Assembly: GCA_900544235.1 (NCBI GenBank)
Contig: UQUL01000010.1
Coordinates: forward strand, 1-59,544
Origin: an uncultured Collinsella sp.
Lineage (GTDB): Bacteria; Actinomycetota; Coriobacteriia; Coriobacteriales; Coriobacteriaceae
Direction: 5' to 3'
DNA: 59,544 nt
In this document: piece by piece, positions 1 to 8,053 of the stretch
How positions within the stretch are numbered: the stretch's first letter is position 1
Layout of the letters: each line of letters opens with the position of its first letter
Translations under genes and position numbers: made by a program
Notes under the pieces: generated by a model
Seen by the model: the letters and a program-made list of their open reading frames with translations, nothing else
Told to the model about the DNA's origin: nothing
Database searches by the model: none

Positions 1-50
1 CGGGTGCCCTACCGGGAGTAGCCCCGACGGTTGACAAAACTATAGGAACA

Positions 51-72
51 CCCAATGACTACCCAATGACTA
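51..72. repeat. 11-bp tandem duplication just outside the IS
   Basis: The unit cccaatgacta occurs twice head to tail at 51-61 and 62-72. It shares the core acccaat with the nearby IS inverted repeat at 119-132. It may be a remnant of target or element-end sequence. Otherwise bases 1-118 show no gene. Confidence 0.5.
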
Positions 73-241
73 CAGCGACAACCACGGCAACGCCGATGTT
101 TTGGCAACGACAGACACTATGACCCAATCCGAGGGCACGGAAACGACAGGAGCCCCCGCTCGTGACCGCGGGTCGGGGCTGCGACAATGTTGTTGAAGTG
201 CCAGAGGCGCAGCCGCGCCGCAACGAGGTTGGGAGGCTCCC

Positions 242-1363
242 GTGCCTAGATATTCTACCGCCTTCGGAATGGACGTACACCTCAGGTCCACCACCGTCTG
301 CGCGCTCGACGCGGAGACGGGCGAGGCCGTGGCGAGGAGGTTCCGCGGCAACCCGTGGGGCGAGGTCGCGGAGTGGATGTCGGGCTTCCCGGGCCCGTCG
401 CTCGCCGCCTACGAGAGCGGCTACCTCGGCTTCGCGCCGCAGAGGGAGCTGTCGGCCCTCGGCGTCGACTGCGTCGTCGCGGCCGTCTCCAAGGTCCCGA
501 GGTCGGCGGCCGACCTCTCGTCCAAGAACGACCGCAACGACGCGGCCAGGATGGCCAAGGCGATACTGTCGCACGACATCACCCCGGTATGGGTGCCGTC
601 CCCCGAGATCGAGGGGCTCAGGGACCTCGCCGGGGCCCACGACGCGGCGACCGCCAGGCTCGCGGCGGCGAAGCAGCGGCTCCTGGCGTTCCTCGCCCGC
701 CGGGGCTACGTCTACGGCGGCACGACGCCGGCGGGAAACCCCCGGAAGTACTGGACGTACGGCTTCCTCAGGTGGCTCGACGGCATACGCCCCGCCGACG
801 ACGGCGGCATCCGGGCGCTGGCGGCGCTGAGGAACGAGGTCGAGGCGGCCGACGAGGCAAGGGAGGCCCTCCTCGCCGAGTACAGGGCCGCTGTCGCGGC
901 GGGCCCCCTCTCGGCCGAGGTCGAGGCGCTCCAGTCCATCAAGGGGTGCGGGTTCGTGCTCGCCGCCGCCTTCGCGTCCGAGGTCGGCGACTTCTCGAGG
1001 TTCCGCTCCGGCAGGCAGGTGACGGCCTACTTCGGCCTCGCCCCGAAGCAGAGGTCGAGCGCCGACTCCGTGCGACTCGGCGGAATCAGCGGGGCCGGCA
1101 ACGCGCTCGTCAGGAGGCTGGCGGTCGAGGGGTCCTGGCGCTACGCCCAGGCCGGGCACCAGCCCAAGCTGATGCCCAAGGGCTCCGGAGTCCCGCTCGA
1201 GATAAGGATGCACGGGAGGAAGGGGTCCGAGCGCCTGCTCCGGCGACGCGAGGAGATGCTCGAGAGGGGCATGCCCCAGGCGAAGGCGAACGCCGCCACC
1301 GCCGCCGAGCTCGTGAGGTGGCTGTGGGCCCTCGGCATGATGTGCCGGGAGGCCGGCGAATAG
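242..1363 (+). CDS. IS110 family transposase
   Basis: 373-aa transposase that would move the surrounding element using a guide RNA. The N-terminal RuvC-like DEDD domain is visible: Asp in GMDVH (about residue 10), Glu in AYESG (about 58-60) and the SKNDRNDAARMAKA block near 98-111. The C-terminal transposase_20 domain starts at LQSIKGCG (about 230) and includes the serine-containing stretch SADSVRLGGISGAGN, where the family's catalytic serine lies. The start is GTG, chosen because gggaggct sits a few bases upstream. Arginine is often encoded by AGG and glycine by GGG or GGC, unlike the CGC/CGT-rich host genes, which supports foreign origin. The frame looks intact and all acidic residues are present, so the enzyme may be active. 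Confidence 0.9.
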   Translation: MPRYSTAFGMDVHLRSTTVCALDAETGEAVARRFRGNPWGEVAEWMSGFPGPSLAAYESGYLGFAPQRELSALGVDCVVAAVSKVPRSAADLSSKNDRNDAARMAKAILSHDITPVWVPSPEIEGLRDLAGAHDAATARLAAAKQRLLAFLARRGYVYGGTTPAGNPRKYWTYGFLRWLDGIRPADDGGIRALAALRNEVEAADEAREALLAEYRAAVAAGPLSAEVEALQSIKGCGFVLAAAFASEVGDFSRFRSGRQVTAYFGLAPKQRSSADSVRLGGISGAGNALVRRLAVEGSWRYAQAGHQPKLMPKGSGVPLEIRMHGRKGSERLLRRREEMLERGMPQAKANAATAAELVRWLWALGMMCREAGE

Positions 1364-1574
1364 ACATAGCCCCCGTCCCGGCGAGCCGGGCAGCCTTCGG
1401 GGATACCCCCGTTCTCGCTGTGCGCGCGGCGGTCGCCGCATTCGCGTCGACAGACTTGGGGAACCCCCGCCGAAGGAGAGGATTGCGGGCCGCCAGAGCG
1501 GTATCCGCGGATATGAGACTGAGCCGAAGGCGTCGACGACATGCCGGGGGCGGACCGGGACGGGTTCAACGGCA

Positions 1575-1610
1575 GGCCCCGCCGACCGATTGCAAGCGGT
1601 CGGCGGGGCC
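1575..1610. other. 14-bp perfect hairpin in the IS right end
   Basis: The arms 1575-1588 (ggccccgccgaccg) and 1597-1610 are perfect complements around the 8-base loop attgcaag, 16 bp inside the right inverted repeat. No T-run follows, so it is unlikely to be a terminator. A stable stem-loop here would suit a guide (bridge) RNA or a transposase-binding structure. The RNA role is inference. Confidence 0.55.
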
Positions 1611-1648
1611 ATTGTGGCTCTTGACAGCGGATTGGGTCATATGAGCGA

Positions 1649-1747
1649 GCGGGCCGCATTTGAGACAAGGTGACGTGAAACGAAAGGGCGCTGACCTTCT
1701 GGTCGCGCCCTTGAAGTTGAACGTCAGATTGTCCAAATGCGGCCCGC
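1649..1747. repeat. 99-nt imperfect palindrome next to the IS (possible queA terminator)
   Basis: The arms gcgggccgcatttg at 1649-1662 and its complement at 1734-1747 continue inward through matching tgacgt/acgtca and aagggcgc blocks to a ttct loop, so nearly the whole stretch can fold into one hairpin. It begins 8 bp beyond the IS right inverted repeat. IS110/IS1111 elements often insert at palindromic REP-like repeats, so this may be the target repeat. On the minus strand the inner stem (aagggcgc...gcgccctt then tcgttt) would also serve as a terminator for queA. Confidence 0.6.
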
Positions 1748-1760
1748 GCAGCATCGAGCA

Positions 1761-1787
1761 GTTACGCGGTTCGTAGAACCGCGTAAC
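1761..1787. other. 12-bp hairpin at the queA stop codon
   Basis: gttacgcggttc and its exact complement surround a 3-base loop and touch the queA stop. There is no T-tract on either side, so it may stabilise the 3' end of the queA mRNA or act together with the large palindrome downstream. Confidence 0.5.
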
Positions 1788-3004
1788 TACAAAATGAGCA
1801 TCGCGTCGCCAAAGCTGAAGAAGCGATAACGTTCTTCGATGGCAGCGGCGTAGGCATCCATGATCTGGTCGCGGGTGGCAAGCGCGCTTACGAGCATCAT
1901 GAGCGTGGAGCGCGGCACGTGGAAGTTCGTGATCAGCGCGTCGACCACGTGATAGGTCGAGCCGGGCATGAGGTAAAGCTGCGTCGTGGCGTTCTCGCGC
2001 ACCACGATGTCACCGCGGCCAAGCGTATCGGCCCCGTCCTCGCGGCCTTCAAAATAGCGCGCCGTCACGGCCGGATCGGACACCGGCGCGTCCGCGTCAA
2101 ACGCGCTCTCGAGCGAGCGCACCGCGGTAGTGCCGACGGCGATCACACGATGACCCTCGGCCTTGGCCTTATGCACGGCGTCGACAACTTCCTGCGACAC
2201 GTGATAGCGCTCGGTGTGCATCACATGCTGCGTGGGGTCGTCCTCCTCCACCAGACGGAAGGTATCGATGCCCACCTCGAGCTCGACGGCGGCAAACTTC
2301 GCACCCTTGGCCTCGATAGCGGCCATAAGCTCGGGGGTAAAGTGCAGACCCGCCGTGGGAGCGGCAGCCGAGTGCTCCTCCTTCATGGCGTAGACGGTCT
2401 GGTACTTCTCGGGATCGCCCTCGTAATCGGTAATGTAGGGCGGCAGCGGCACGTGACCGGCGGCATGGATGGCCTCGTCGAGCGTGCGCGGCTCGCCGGC
2501 GGCATTGCAACCGGCCGGCTCAAAGCGCACCAGACGGCCACCGCGGCTATCGGTGACAAAGTCGATGACCGCGGCCGTCAGCACCACGGACGCGCCCTCG
2601 GGCGCATGGGCGCCGCCCGCACGATACTCAATCTGAGCACCGGGCTTCAGGCGCTTACCCGGCTTGACCAGGCACTCCCAGACATGGCCCAGCGGATCCA
2701 CATCCTCGCGGCGCTTGAGCAGCAGCGTCTCGACCACGCCGCCCGAGCCGGCCTTGCGACCGATCAGGCGGGCCGGCATCACGCGCGTCTTGTTGATGAC
2801 GAGCACGTCGCCCGGCTCGATATAGTCGATGATGTCGCGGAAGATGCGGTGCTCAACGGTACCGCCGTGCTCCAGCGGCGTTCCCGCCTGGGAGCCCTTG
2901 CGATCCACCACCAGCAGGCGGCAGGAGTCGCGCGGCTCGGCAGGAGCTTGGGCAATCAGTTCCTCGGGAAGGTTGTAGTCAAAATCATCGGTACGCATAG
3001 ACAC
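1787..3004 (-). CDS. queA: S-adenosylmethionine:tRNA ribosyltransferase-isomerase
   Basis: 405 aa, QueA family. It transfers and isomerises the ribosyl group of SAM onto 7-aminomethyl-7-deazaguanine in tRNA to form epoxyqueuosine at wobble position 34. The N-terminal DDFDYNLPEELIAQAPAEPRDSCRLLVV block is typical, followed by GDVLVINKTRVMPARL and the C-terminal LITNFHVPRSTLMMLVSAL signature. The length is slightly above the usual 340-360 because of short internal insertions. I keep the GTG start because aaggag lies 8 bases before it; the ATG two codons later is the alternative. It follows queH by 64 bp on the same strand, so substrate formation and epoxide reduction are probably co-expressed. 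Confidence 0.95.
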   Translation of the reverse strand: MSMRTDDFDYNLPEELIAQAPAEPRDSCRLLVVDRKGSQAGTPLEHGGTVEHRIFRDIIDYIEPGDVLVINKTRVMPARLIGRKAGSGGVVETLLLKRREDVDPLGHVWECLVKPGKRLKPGAQIEYRAGGAHAPEGASVVLTAAVIDFVTDSRGGRLVRFEPAGCNAAGEPRTLDEAIHAAGHVPLPPYITDYEGDPEKYQTVYAMKEEHSAAAPTAGLHFTPELMAAIEAKGAKFAAVELEVGIDTFRLVEEDDPTQHVMHTERYHVSQEVVDAVHKAKAEGHRVIAVGTTAVRSLESAFDADAPVSDPAVTARYFEGREDGADTLGRGDIVVRENATTQLYLMPGSTYHVVDALITNFHVPRSTLMMLVSALATRDQIMDAYAAAIEERYRFFSFGDAMLIL

Positions 3005-3068
3005 GTCGGATACTCCTTATATAGCTAAAGTCCGCTCTACATCCTAGCAGGCTGACGTCCCAAATGAA

Positions 3069-3644
3069 CTACTTTTTGGCGGCTTTGCGCTCGTCGCGGA
3101 TGCGGGCGCGGTCCATGGCCGCCTCGACGGCCGAGAAACGGCAGCCGCAGTAGTTCTGCCGATACATGCCCAGCTCGCGCGAACGGCGTGTCGCCTCGGG
3201 GTAATACGGGCGAAAATCGCGAATCACCGGGGTGAGCCCATGTGCCGCCGCCAAGCGCTCAAGCACATCATTGCAGGTGTCGAACAGCTGATACGGCGAG
3301 ACGGCGAGCGTCGTGCCCACAAACTCAAACCCGCGCTCCTGGGCCACACGGCACGCCTCGGTCAAGCGCAAGGCATAGCACGCGCGACAGCGACGAGGCC
3401 GATCGGCGCCCAGCGGTGCCACGCTGGTCTCCCAGCGATCGCGGTCCTCCCCTGCCTCGATGAGCTCGATGTCGCCATCGGCACACCACCGGCGCAGCTC
3501 GTCCAAGCGGCGCTGCCATTCATCGCGCGGTTGAATATTGGGGTTGGTCCAGCAAATCGTGGGCTCAAACCCCTCCTCGCGCAGCAGGCGAACCGGCTCA
3601 AGCGAGCATGGTGCACAGCAAGCATGCAGCAACAACGACTTCAT
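3069..3644 (-). CDS. queH: epoxyqueuosine reductase QueH
   Basis: 191 aa, QueH (DUF208) family. It reduces epoxyqueuosine to queuosine in tRNA, the last step after QueA, and is the cobalamin-independent alternative to QueG. The cysteines expected to hold the iron-sulfur/iron site are all visible: HACCAPC at residues 7-13, RRCRACY near 95-101 and YCGC near 166-169. The start is the ATG at 3644, preceded by gaggag; upstream in-frame codons overlap the preceding gene and are excluded. The 10-bp gap to the upstream membrane protein and the 64-bp gap to queA point to one operon. Using QueH instead of the B12-dependent QueG fits an organism that must scavenge corrinoids. Confidence 0.93.
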   Translation of the reverse strand: MKSLLLHACCAPCSLEPVRLLREEGFEPTICWTNPNIQPRDEWQRRLDELRRWCADGDIELIEAGEDRDRWETSVAPLGADRPRRCRACYALRLTEACRVAQERGFEFVGTTLAVSPYQLFDTCNDVLERLAAAHGLTPVIRDFRPYYPEATRRSRELGMYRQNYCGCRFSAVEAAMDRARIRDERKAAKK

Positions 3645-3654
3645 CGACAACTCC

Positions 3655-4221
3655 TCACCCAAAAAAGCGCACGCCAAAGGACGTATCCTCGCAGGCGACA
3701 ATGCGGCGGTCGCGCAAAATGGTCCGCACGTAATACCAGTCGCCCACACAGCCTGACAAATGCAAGCCGGCCGCCAGATAGCACAGCAGCGGATAGCCCG
3801 AAAACGCAAACCCCAGGGCAAGCGTTGCCGTCACAACAACCGTCGGCGCCAGGCAAACCGCCACGTACCGCCGGCGAGAATACACAACGCCTTCGGCGCA
3901 GGCATAGATCATCGCTGTCTCGCGATTCGCCCCAAAGGTCACCTTCGCGCCCGCAGGCGCCAGCAGCTTAAAAAACACACCGTGCACCAGCTCGTGCACG
4001 GCAAATGACGCCGCCGAAACCGCAGCCAAGCCGACTATCCAGCCCAAGACCGTGGTCCAGCCGCCCGCGTCAGCCGCATCCAAGTCCGCAGGCCCGCCCA
4101 GCAGCATAAACACCGGCACCAAGCACACGGCAAATGCGCCGAGCACGGCCATCCCCCACACGAAGCAAGCGTGCAGAAAATCCTCGTCCTCAAACGCATG
4201 TATGTCGGAAATCTCATTCAT
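3655..4221 (-). CDS. DUF3267 family membrane zinc-metalloprotease-like protein
   Basis: 188-aa integral membrane protein. Four hydrophobic segments are apparent (about 18-42, 55-80, 115-135 and 140-160). HELVHG at about residues 76-81 is an HExxH-type zinc site, as in the DUF3267 putative zincin family, and it sits at the end of a membrane segment as in intramembrane proteases. Substrate and role are unknown. Its stop is 10 bp before queH, whose ribosome-binding site overlaps the end of this gene, so the two are probably translated together. A functional tie to queuosine is not implied by the family. Confidence 0.75.
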   Translation of the reverse strand: MNEISDIHAFEDEDFLHACFVWGMAVLGAFAVCLVPVFMLLGGPADLDAADAGGWTTVLGWIVGLAAVSAASFAVHELVHGVFFKLLAPAGAKVTFGANRETAMIYACAEGVVYSRRRYVAVCLAPTVVVTATLALGFAFSGYPLLCYLAAGLHLSGCVGDWYYVRTILRDRRIVACEDTSFGVRFFG

Positions 4222-4353
4222 AGCATCTTAGGATAGCGCCCCTGCCACGTACCCGTCTGCATGTGCGATAATGTCGAACGATATGCACGAATTGACCACC
4301 GCGCCGCCGAGCCCCACGCCCGGCTGCGCTCTCACCATATGCGAAGGAGTCCC

Positions 4354-6504
4354 ATGGCATCCAAATACTCCATGAACGACCGTCCCAGCTGGCCTCGCCG
4401 CGCCATCGTTACCGCCGGCGAGCCCTACGGCAACAAGGGCCTTCACTTTGGCCACGTCGGTGGCGTCTTTGTCCCGGCCGACTTCTTCGCCCGCTTCCTG
4501 CGCGACCGTCTGGGCCGCGAGAACGTCATCTTCACCTCGGGCACCGACTGCTATGGCTCGCCCATCATGGAGAGCTACCGCAAGCTCAAGGAGAACGAGG
4601 GCTACGACAAGTCCATCGCCGAGTATGTCGAGTCCAATCACTCCCGCCAGGCCGCGACCCTCAACAACTACAACATCAGCTGCGATATCTACGGCGGCTC
4701 GGGCCTTGAGCCGGCTGCGCAGATTCACAACGAGGTGACCGCCGAGATTATCAAGCGCCTGCACGAGCAGGGCACCATCTCCAAGCGCTCCACGCTGCAG
4801 TTCTACGATGCCAAGGCCGGAACGTTCCTCAACGGCCGTCAGGTAATCGGCCGCTGCCCCATCCAGGGCTGCAAGTCCGAGAAGGCTTATGCCGACGAGT
4901 GCGACCTGGGTCACCAGTTTGAGCCCGAGGAGCTCATCGCGCCCAAAAGCCAGCTCACCGGCGAGGTGCCCGAGCTGCGCCCGGTAGACAACCTCTACTT
5001 CGACCTGCCGGCCTACCTCGACTTTATGAAGACCTATACCGCCAAGCTCGCCCAGAACCCGCAGGTTCGTTCCGTGGTCTCCAAGACTATGGAGGAGTGG
5101 CTGCTGCCGGCTCAGCTCTATATCCAGAACAAGTTCCGCGAGGCCTTCGATGCCGTCGAGGATCAGCTTCCCGAGCACACCGTGCTGGAGCCCGAGGGCA
5201 ACAAGAGCAGCTTTACCGTCACCTTCCCCAGCTGGAAGGAGCGCGACGACGCCCACGCGGTGCTCGCCAACGGCGGCGTGCGCTTCCGCAGCGGCAAGGC
5301 GCTCGTGCCCTTCCGCATCACCGGTAACATCGGCTGGGGCGTTCCGGTGCCCGAGGTCGATGGCGTCTCCGACGTCACCTGCTGGTGCTGGCCCGAGAGC
5401 CTGTGGGCGCCCATCAGCTATACGCGTACCGTGCTCGCGCGCGATGCCAAGGCCGCCGGCGTGACCGAGGGTGTCGCCGCCCAGGATGCCGCCCTCATGG
5501 GCGAGCCCGCTGCCGACTCCACGCAGGTCCCCGCGCCCACCTACCAGCACAGCTCGCTCGACTGGCGCGACTGGTGGTGCTCGGACGACGCACAGATCTA
5601 CCAGTTCATCGGTCAGGACAACATCTATTTCTACTGCATCGCTCAGACAGCCATGTGGGAGGCCCTGGGTTGGGACCTTACGCAGAGCACCGTCAGCGCC
5701 TGCTATCACCTGCTCTACATGGGCAAAAAAGCCAGCTCGTCCTCGCAGACGCCTCCCCCGCCGGCAGACGACCTGCTCAACCACTACACCTGCGAGCAGA
5801 TGCGCGCGCATTGGCTGTCGCTCGGCCTGTCCGAGAAGCCGGTAAGCTTTAGCCCCAAGGCATATGACACGCGCGTGACCGGCAAGGACAAGGACGGCAA
5901 CGAGGTGCGCGCCTGCGACGACAAGCGCGTCATCGATCCTGCCCTTAAGGAGAGCGCCCTTTTGACCGGCGTGTTCAACCGTCTGGCCCGCAGCTGCTTC
6001 TACGGCGTCGCCGTCAAGGAGGGCGACGAGAGCCCCTACCGCAACGGCTGCATCCCCGCCGGTGCTGCCTCCACCACCGTGGTCGAAGCCGCCGAGCAGG
6101 CAGCCCTCGCCTTTGAGCAGGCCATGTACAAGTTCGAGACGCACCGCGCACTCGCCGTGTGCGACGACTACCTGCGTGCCGCCAACAAGCGCTGGAGCGA
6201 TGCCTCCAAGGCCGCCAACAAGCTCGAGGGCGAGCCGGCAAACGCCGCAATGACGCAGGCCCTCGTCGACGCCTTTACCGAACTGCGCGTGGCGACCGTG
6301 CTTATGCACGGCATCGTCCCGGCCGGCTGCGAGCTCATCTGCGAGTACTTCGACGTCGATCCGGTCGCCTTCTTTAGCTGGGATAACATCTTTGCCTCCA
6401 CGGACGAGTTTGTGGAGAGCCTGGGCGAGAAGCCCGGCGAGCACCGCGTAAAGCCGCTGCCCCCGCGCTTCGACTTCTTCAGCAAGCACGAGAGCCAGTA
6501 CTAA
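4354..6504 (+). CDS. methionyl-tRNA synthetase-like class I tRNA ligase, divergent
   Basis: 716 aa. The order of parts is that of MetRS: HIGH-like LHFGHVGG (about residue 30), a zinc knuckle CPIQGC...CDLGH (about 170-190), the connective domain, a KMSKS-like loop after LLYMG (about 455), an alpha-helical anticodon domain, and the MetRS-style end VKPLPPRFDFF. Several signature residues differ from the family norm. The KMSKS loop reads KKASSSS, TGTDEHG is SGTDCYG, and the FDAPIGY methionine-pocket motif is replaced by PESLWAPISY. It may be a lineage-specific MetRS or a paralogue with altered activity. The ATG at 4354 has gaaggag upstream; earlier in-frame codons are rejected. The rRNA methyltransferase follows 59 bp downstream on the same strand. 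Confidence 0.75.
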   Translation: MASKYSMNDRPSWPRRAIVTAGEPYGNKGLHFGHVGGVFVPADFFARFLRDRLGRENVIFTSGTDCYGSPIMESYRKLKENEGYDKSIAEYVESNHSRQAATLNNYNISCDIYGGSGLEPAAQIHNEVTAEIIKRLHEQGTISKRSTLQFYDAKAGTFLNGRQVIGRCPIQGCKSEKAYADECDLGHQFEPEELIAPKSQLTGEVPELRPVDNLYFDLPAYLDFMKTYTAKLAQNPQVRSVVSKTMEEWLLPAQLYIQNKFREAFDAVEDQLPEHTVLEPEGNKSSFTVTFPSWKERDDAHAVLANGGVRFRSGKALVPFRITGNIGWGVPVPEVDGVSDVTCWCWPESLWAPISYTRTVLARDAKAAGVTEGVAAQDAALMGEPAADSTQVPAPTYQHSSLDWRDWWCSDDAQIYQFIGQDNIYFYCIAQTAMWEALGWDLTQSTVSACYHLLYMGKKASSSSQTPPPPADDLLNHYTCEQMRAHWLSLGLSEKPVSFSPKAYDTRVTGKDKDGNEVRACDDKRVIDPALKESALLTGVFNRLARSCFYGVAVKEGDESPYRNGCIPAGAASTTVVEAAEQAALAFEQAMYKFETHRALAVCDDYLRAANKRWSDASKAANKLEGEPANAAMTQALVDAFTELRVATVLMHGIVPAGCELICEYFDVDPVAFFSWDNIFASTDEFVESLGEKPGEHRVKPLPPRFDFFSKHESQY

Positions 6505-6563
6505 AGCACGCCTGCAGCGGCGTGCCCGGAAAGTAGTCAATTTGGGACGGGAAGGAAAGACGG

Positions 6564-7667
6564 ATGTCCAAGCCGCGTCGTCGTAAGCAGAAAAAGCAGG
6601 CTAAGCCCGAGCTCAAGCTTAGGCAGTTTGCCTCCACCGAGCTTTCCGACCAGCTTGCCGCCCTTCCCTGCGCCGCCGACCTGCCGCGCTTTATGGTCGA
6701 CACGGTCGCCGGCGCCTATGCGCCCGCCGATGCCGAGCTCATGATCGAGGGCTTTGGTGCCGCGGCCACACGCCCGGTCACACTGCGCGCCAACACGCTC
6801 AAGGCGACCGCCGAGGACATCGCTGCGGCGCTCGATGCAGCCGGCATCGCCCACAACCCCGTCGTCTGGTACCCAGACGCCTTTATCCTGCCCGAGGCCC
6901 AGGTTTCCGATCTGTGGGATCTCGACATCTACCGCGACGGCAAAATCTATCTGCAGAGCCTGTCGTCCATGATGCCGCCGTTGGCCCTGGGCGTTCAGGC
7001 CGGCGAGGACATCCTGGACATGTGCGCAGCCCCCGGCGGCAAGACGACGCAGATCGCCGCCCTCACCCAGGGCCAGGCACACCTCACGGCCTGCGAGATG
7101 AGCATTCCCCGCGCCGAAAAGCTTGAGTCCAACCTCCACCGCCAAGGTGCCAAAAACGTGCCCGTCATGCGCATCGACGCACGCGAGCTCGACGAGTTCT
7201 TCCGCTTTGACCGCATCCTGCTCGACGCTCCCTGCACCGGCACGGGCACCGTCATCAACGGCAACGAGAAAAGCCTGCGCGGCCTCACCGAGCAGTTGCT
7301 GAGCAAGTGTGCCCGCTCGCAGCGAGCACTTCTGGACCGCGCCATGGGTGCCCTCAAACCGGGCGGCACGCTCGTCTATTCGACCTGTTCGATCTTGCCG
7401 CAGGAAAACGAAGACGCCCTGCAAGAGGCCCTCGACAAGCATATGGACTGCGAGCTTATCCCCCTCGACGGCACGCCGAGCGAAAGTGAAACGCAACGTG
7501 CTCAGGAAGCTGGCGAAGAGCCACACATCGAGAGCAACGCTCTCACCGAGGCCATCGCCGCCGGCCACGTCTCGTCCGTCGCCAACGGTATGCCCGGCAC
7601 GCTGACCATTCCGCCCAGCCGCGACTTTGAGGGCTTCTACATTGCCCTGATCCGAAAACGCAGCTAG
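6564..7667 (+). CDS. RsmB/RsmF/NOP-type RNA m5C methyltransferase
   Basis: 367-aa SAM-dependent RNA cytosine-5 methyltransferase of the RsmB/NSUN superfamily. Visible signatures are motif I MCAAPGGKTTQ (about 153-163), motif IV LLDAPCTGTG with its cysteine (about 217-226), and motif VI YSTCS with the nucleophilic cysteine (about 272-276). A very basic N-terminus (KPRRRKQKKQAKPELKLR) would bind RNA. The NusB-like domain of RsmB is absent, so RsmF-like or another 16S/tRNA specificity is more likely. The start is supported by ggaagg. It lies 59 bp after the MetRS-like gene and probably shares its transcript. Confidence 0.88.
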   Translation: MSKPRRRKQKKQAKPELKLRQFASTELSDQLAALPCAADLPRFMVDTVAGAYAPADAELMIEGFGAAATRPVTLRANTLKATAEDIAAALDAAGIAHNPVVWYPDAFILPEAQVSDLWDLDIYRDGKIYLQSLSSMMPPLALGVQAGEDILDMCAAPGGKTTQIAALTQGQAHLTACEMSIPRAEKLESNLHRQGAKNVPVMRIDARELDEFFRFDRILLDAPCTGTGTVINGNEKSLRGLTEQLLSKCARSQRALLDRAMGALKPGGTLVYSTCSILPQENEDALQEALDKHMDCELIPLDGTPSESETQRAQEAGEEPHIESNALTEAIAAGHVSSVANGMPGTLTIPPSRDFEGFYIALIRKRS

Positions 7668-7691
7668 CGCACGGATCCAAAACTCAACAAG

Positions 7692-7862
7692 CTATTTCTG
7701 TGCGCGTTTGCCCTGCTGGTCGCGATGCTGTTTAAGCATCGCACGCTCCTTGCGCTCGGCCCTTTTGCCCTTAATGGCCGTGACCACAAAGTAGATGACC
7801 GCGGCGGCAACGATTGCGCCCACACACAGGCCAATCGAGCCAAACATTGCTGTCAATTCCAT
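7692..7862 (-). CDS. small single-pass membrane protein, 56 aa
   Basis: An overlooked short gene. Its ATG at 7862 is preceded by gagaggtgacgcggt, a good ribosome-binding site. The product begins MELTAMFGSIG, has one hydrophobic helix at about residues 8-30 (GLCVGAIVAAAVIYFVVTAI) and ends in a strongly basic cytoplasmic tail rich in Lys, Arg and Gln (KGKRAERKERAMLKQHRDQQ). The topology follows the positive-inside rule. I do not recognise a family and assign no function. It lies convergent to the upstream methyltransferase gene and diverges from the 8054 gene. Confidence 0.6.
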   Translation of the reverse strand: MELTAMFGSIGLCVGAIVAAAVIYFVVTAIKGKRAERKERAMLKQHRDQQGKRAQK

Positions 7863-8053
7863 ACCGCGTCACCTCTCTTTTAAACGGGACTTTCAAGATA
7901 GCACCTCGATCCCCGCCACCACAGCTCCTTCACGTTCGCCGGCCCTTCGGTCTAACGGATGGCGCGGCGGGGAAAAATCAACTCGTCAAACGATTTAGCA
8001 TTCGCAATTCCGGCTGCATAGCGCCGGCCGTTATCACATAGAATCGAGCCTCC

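Larger units (their letters stand above)
119..1640 (+). mobile_element. IS110-family insertion sequence (IS1111-like, with inverted repeats)
   Basis: A single transposase gene is flanked by a perfect 14-bp inverted repeat: tatgacccaatccg at 119-132 and its complement at 1627-1640. Classical IS110 elements lack inverted repeats, while the IS1111 subgroup carries short subterminal ones, so I place it there. The true tips probably lie a few bases outside, and no target duplication is visible or expected for this family. About 109 bp separate the left repeat from the transposase start and about 263 bp separate the stop from the right repeat. IS110-family elements encode a bridge (seeker) RNA in a non-coding end; here the longer right end is the likely place. 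The element lies near the window start, which fits an assembly break at a multicopy IS. Confidence 0.8.

Noticed and set aside
59..1612. Long minus-strand frame over the IS element
   Set aside because: It is antisense to the intact transposase and has Pro/Arg-rich composition typical of high-GC shadows.
4228..6540. 770-aa minus-strand frame
   Set aside because: It is antisense to the MetRS-like gene, Gly/Val/Leu-rich shadow composition.
7880..7985. G/C-rich stretch with ccccgcc/ggcgggg ends before the 8054 gene, considered as a small RNA such as SRP RNA
   Set aside because: Ends can pair, but none of the conserved 4.5S or 6S motifs is visible.
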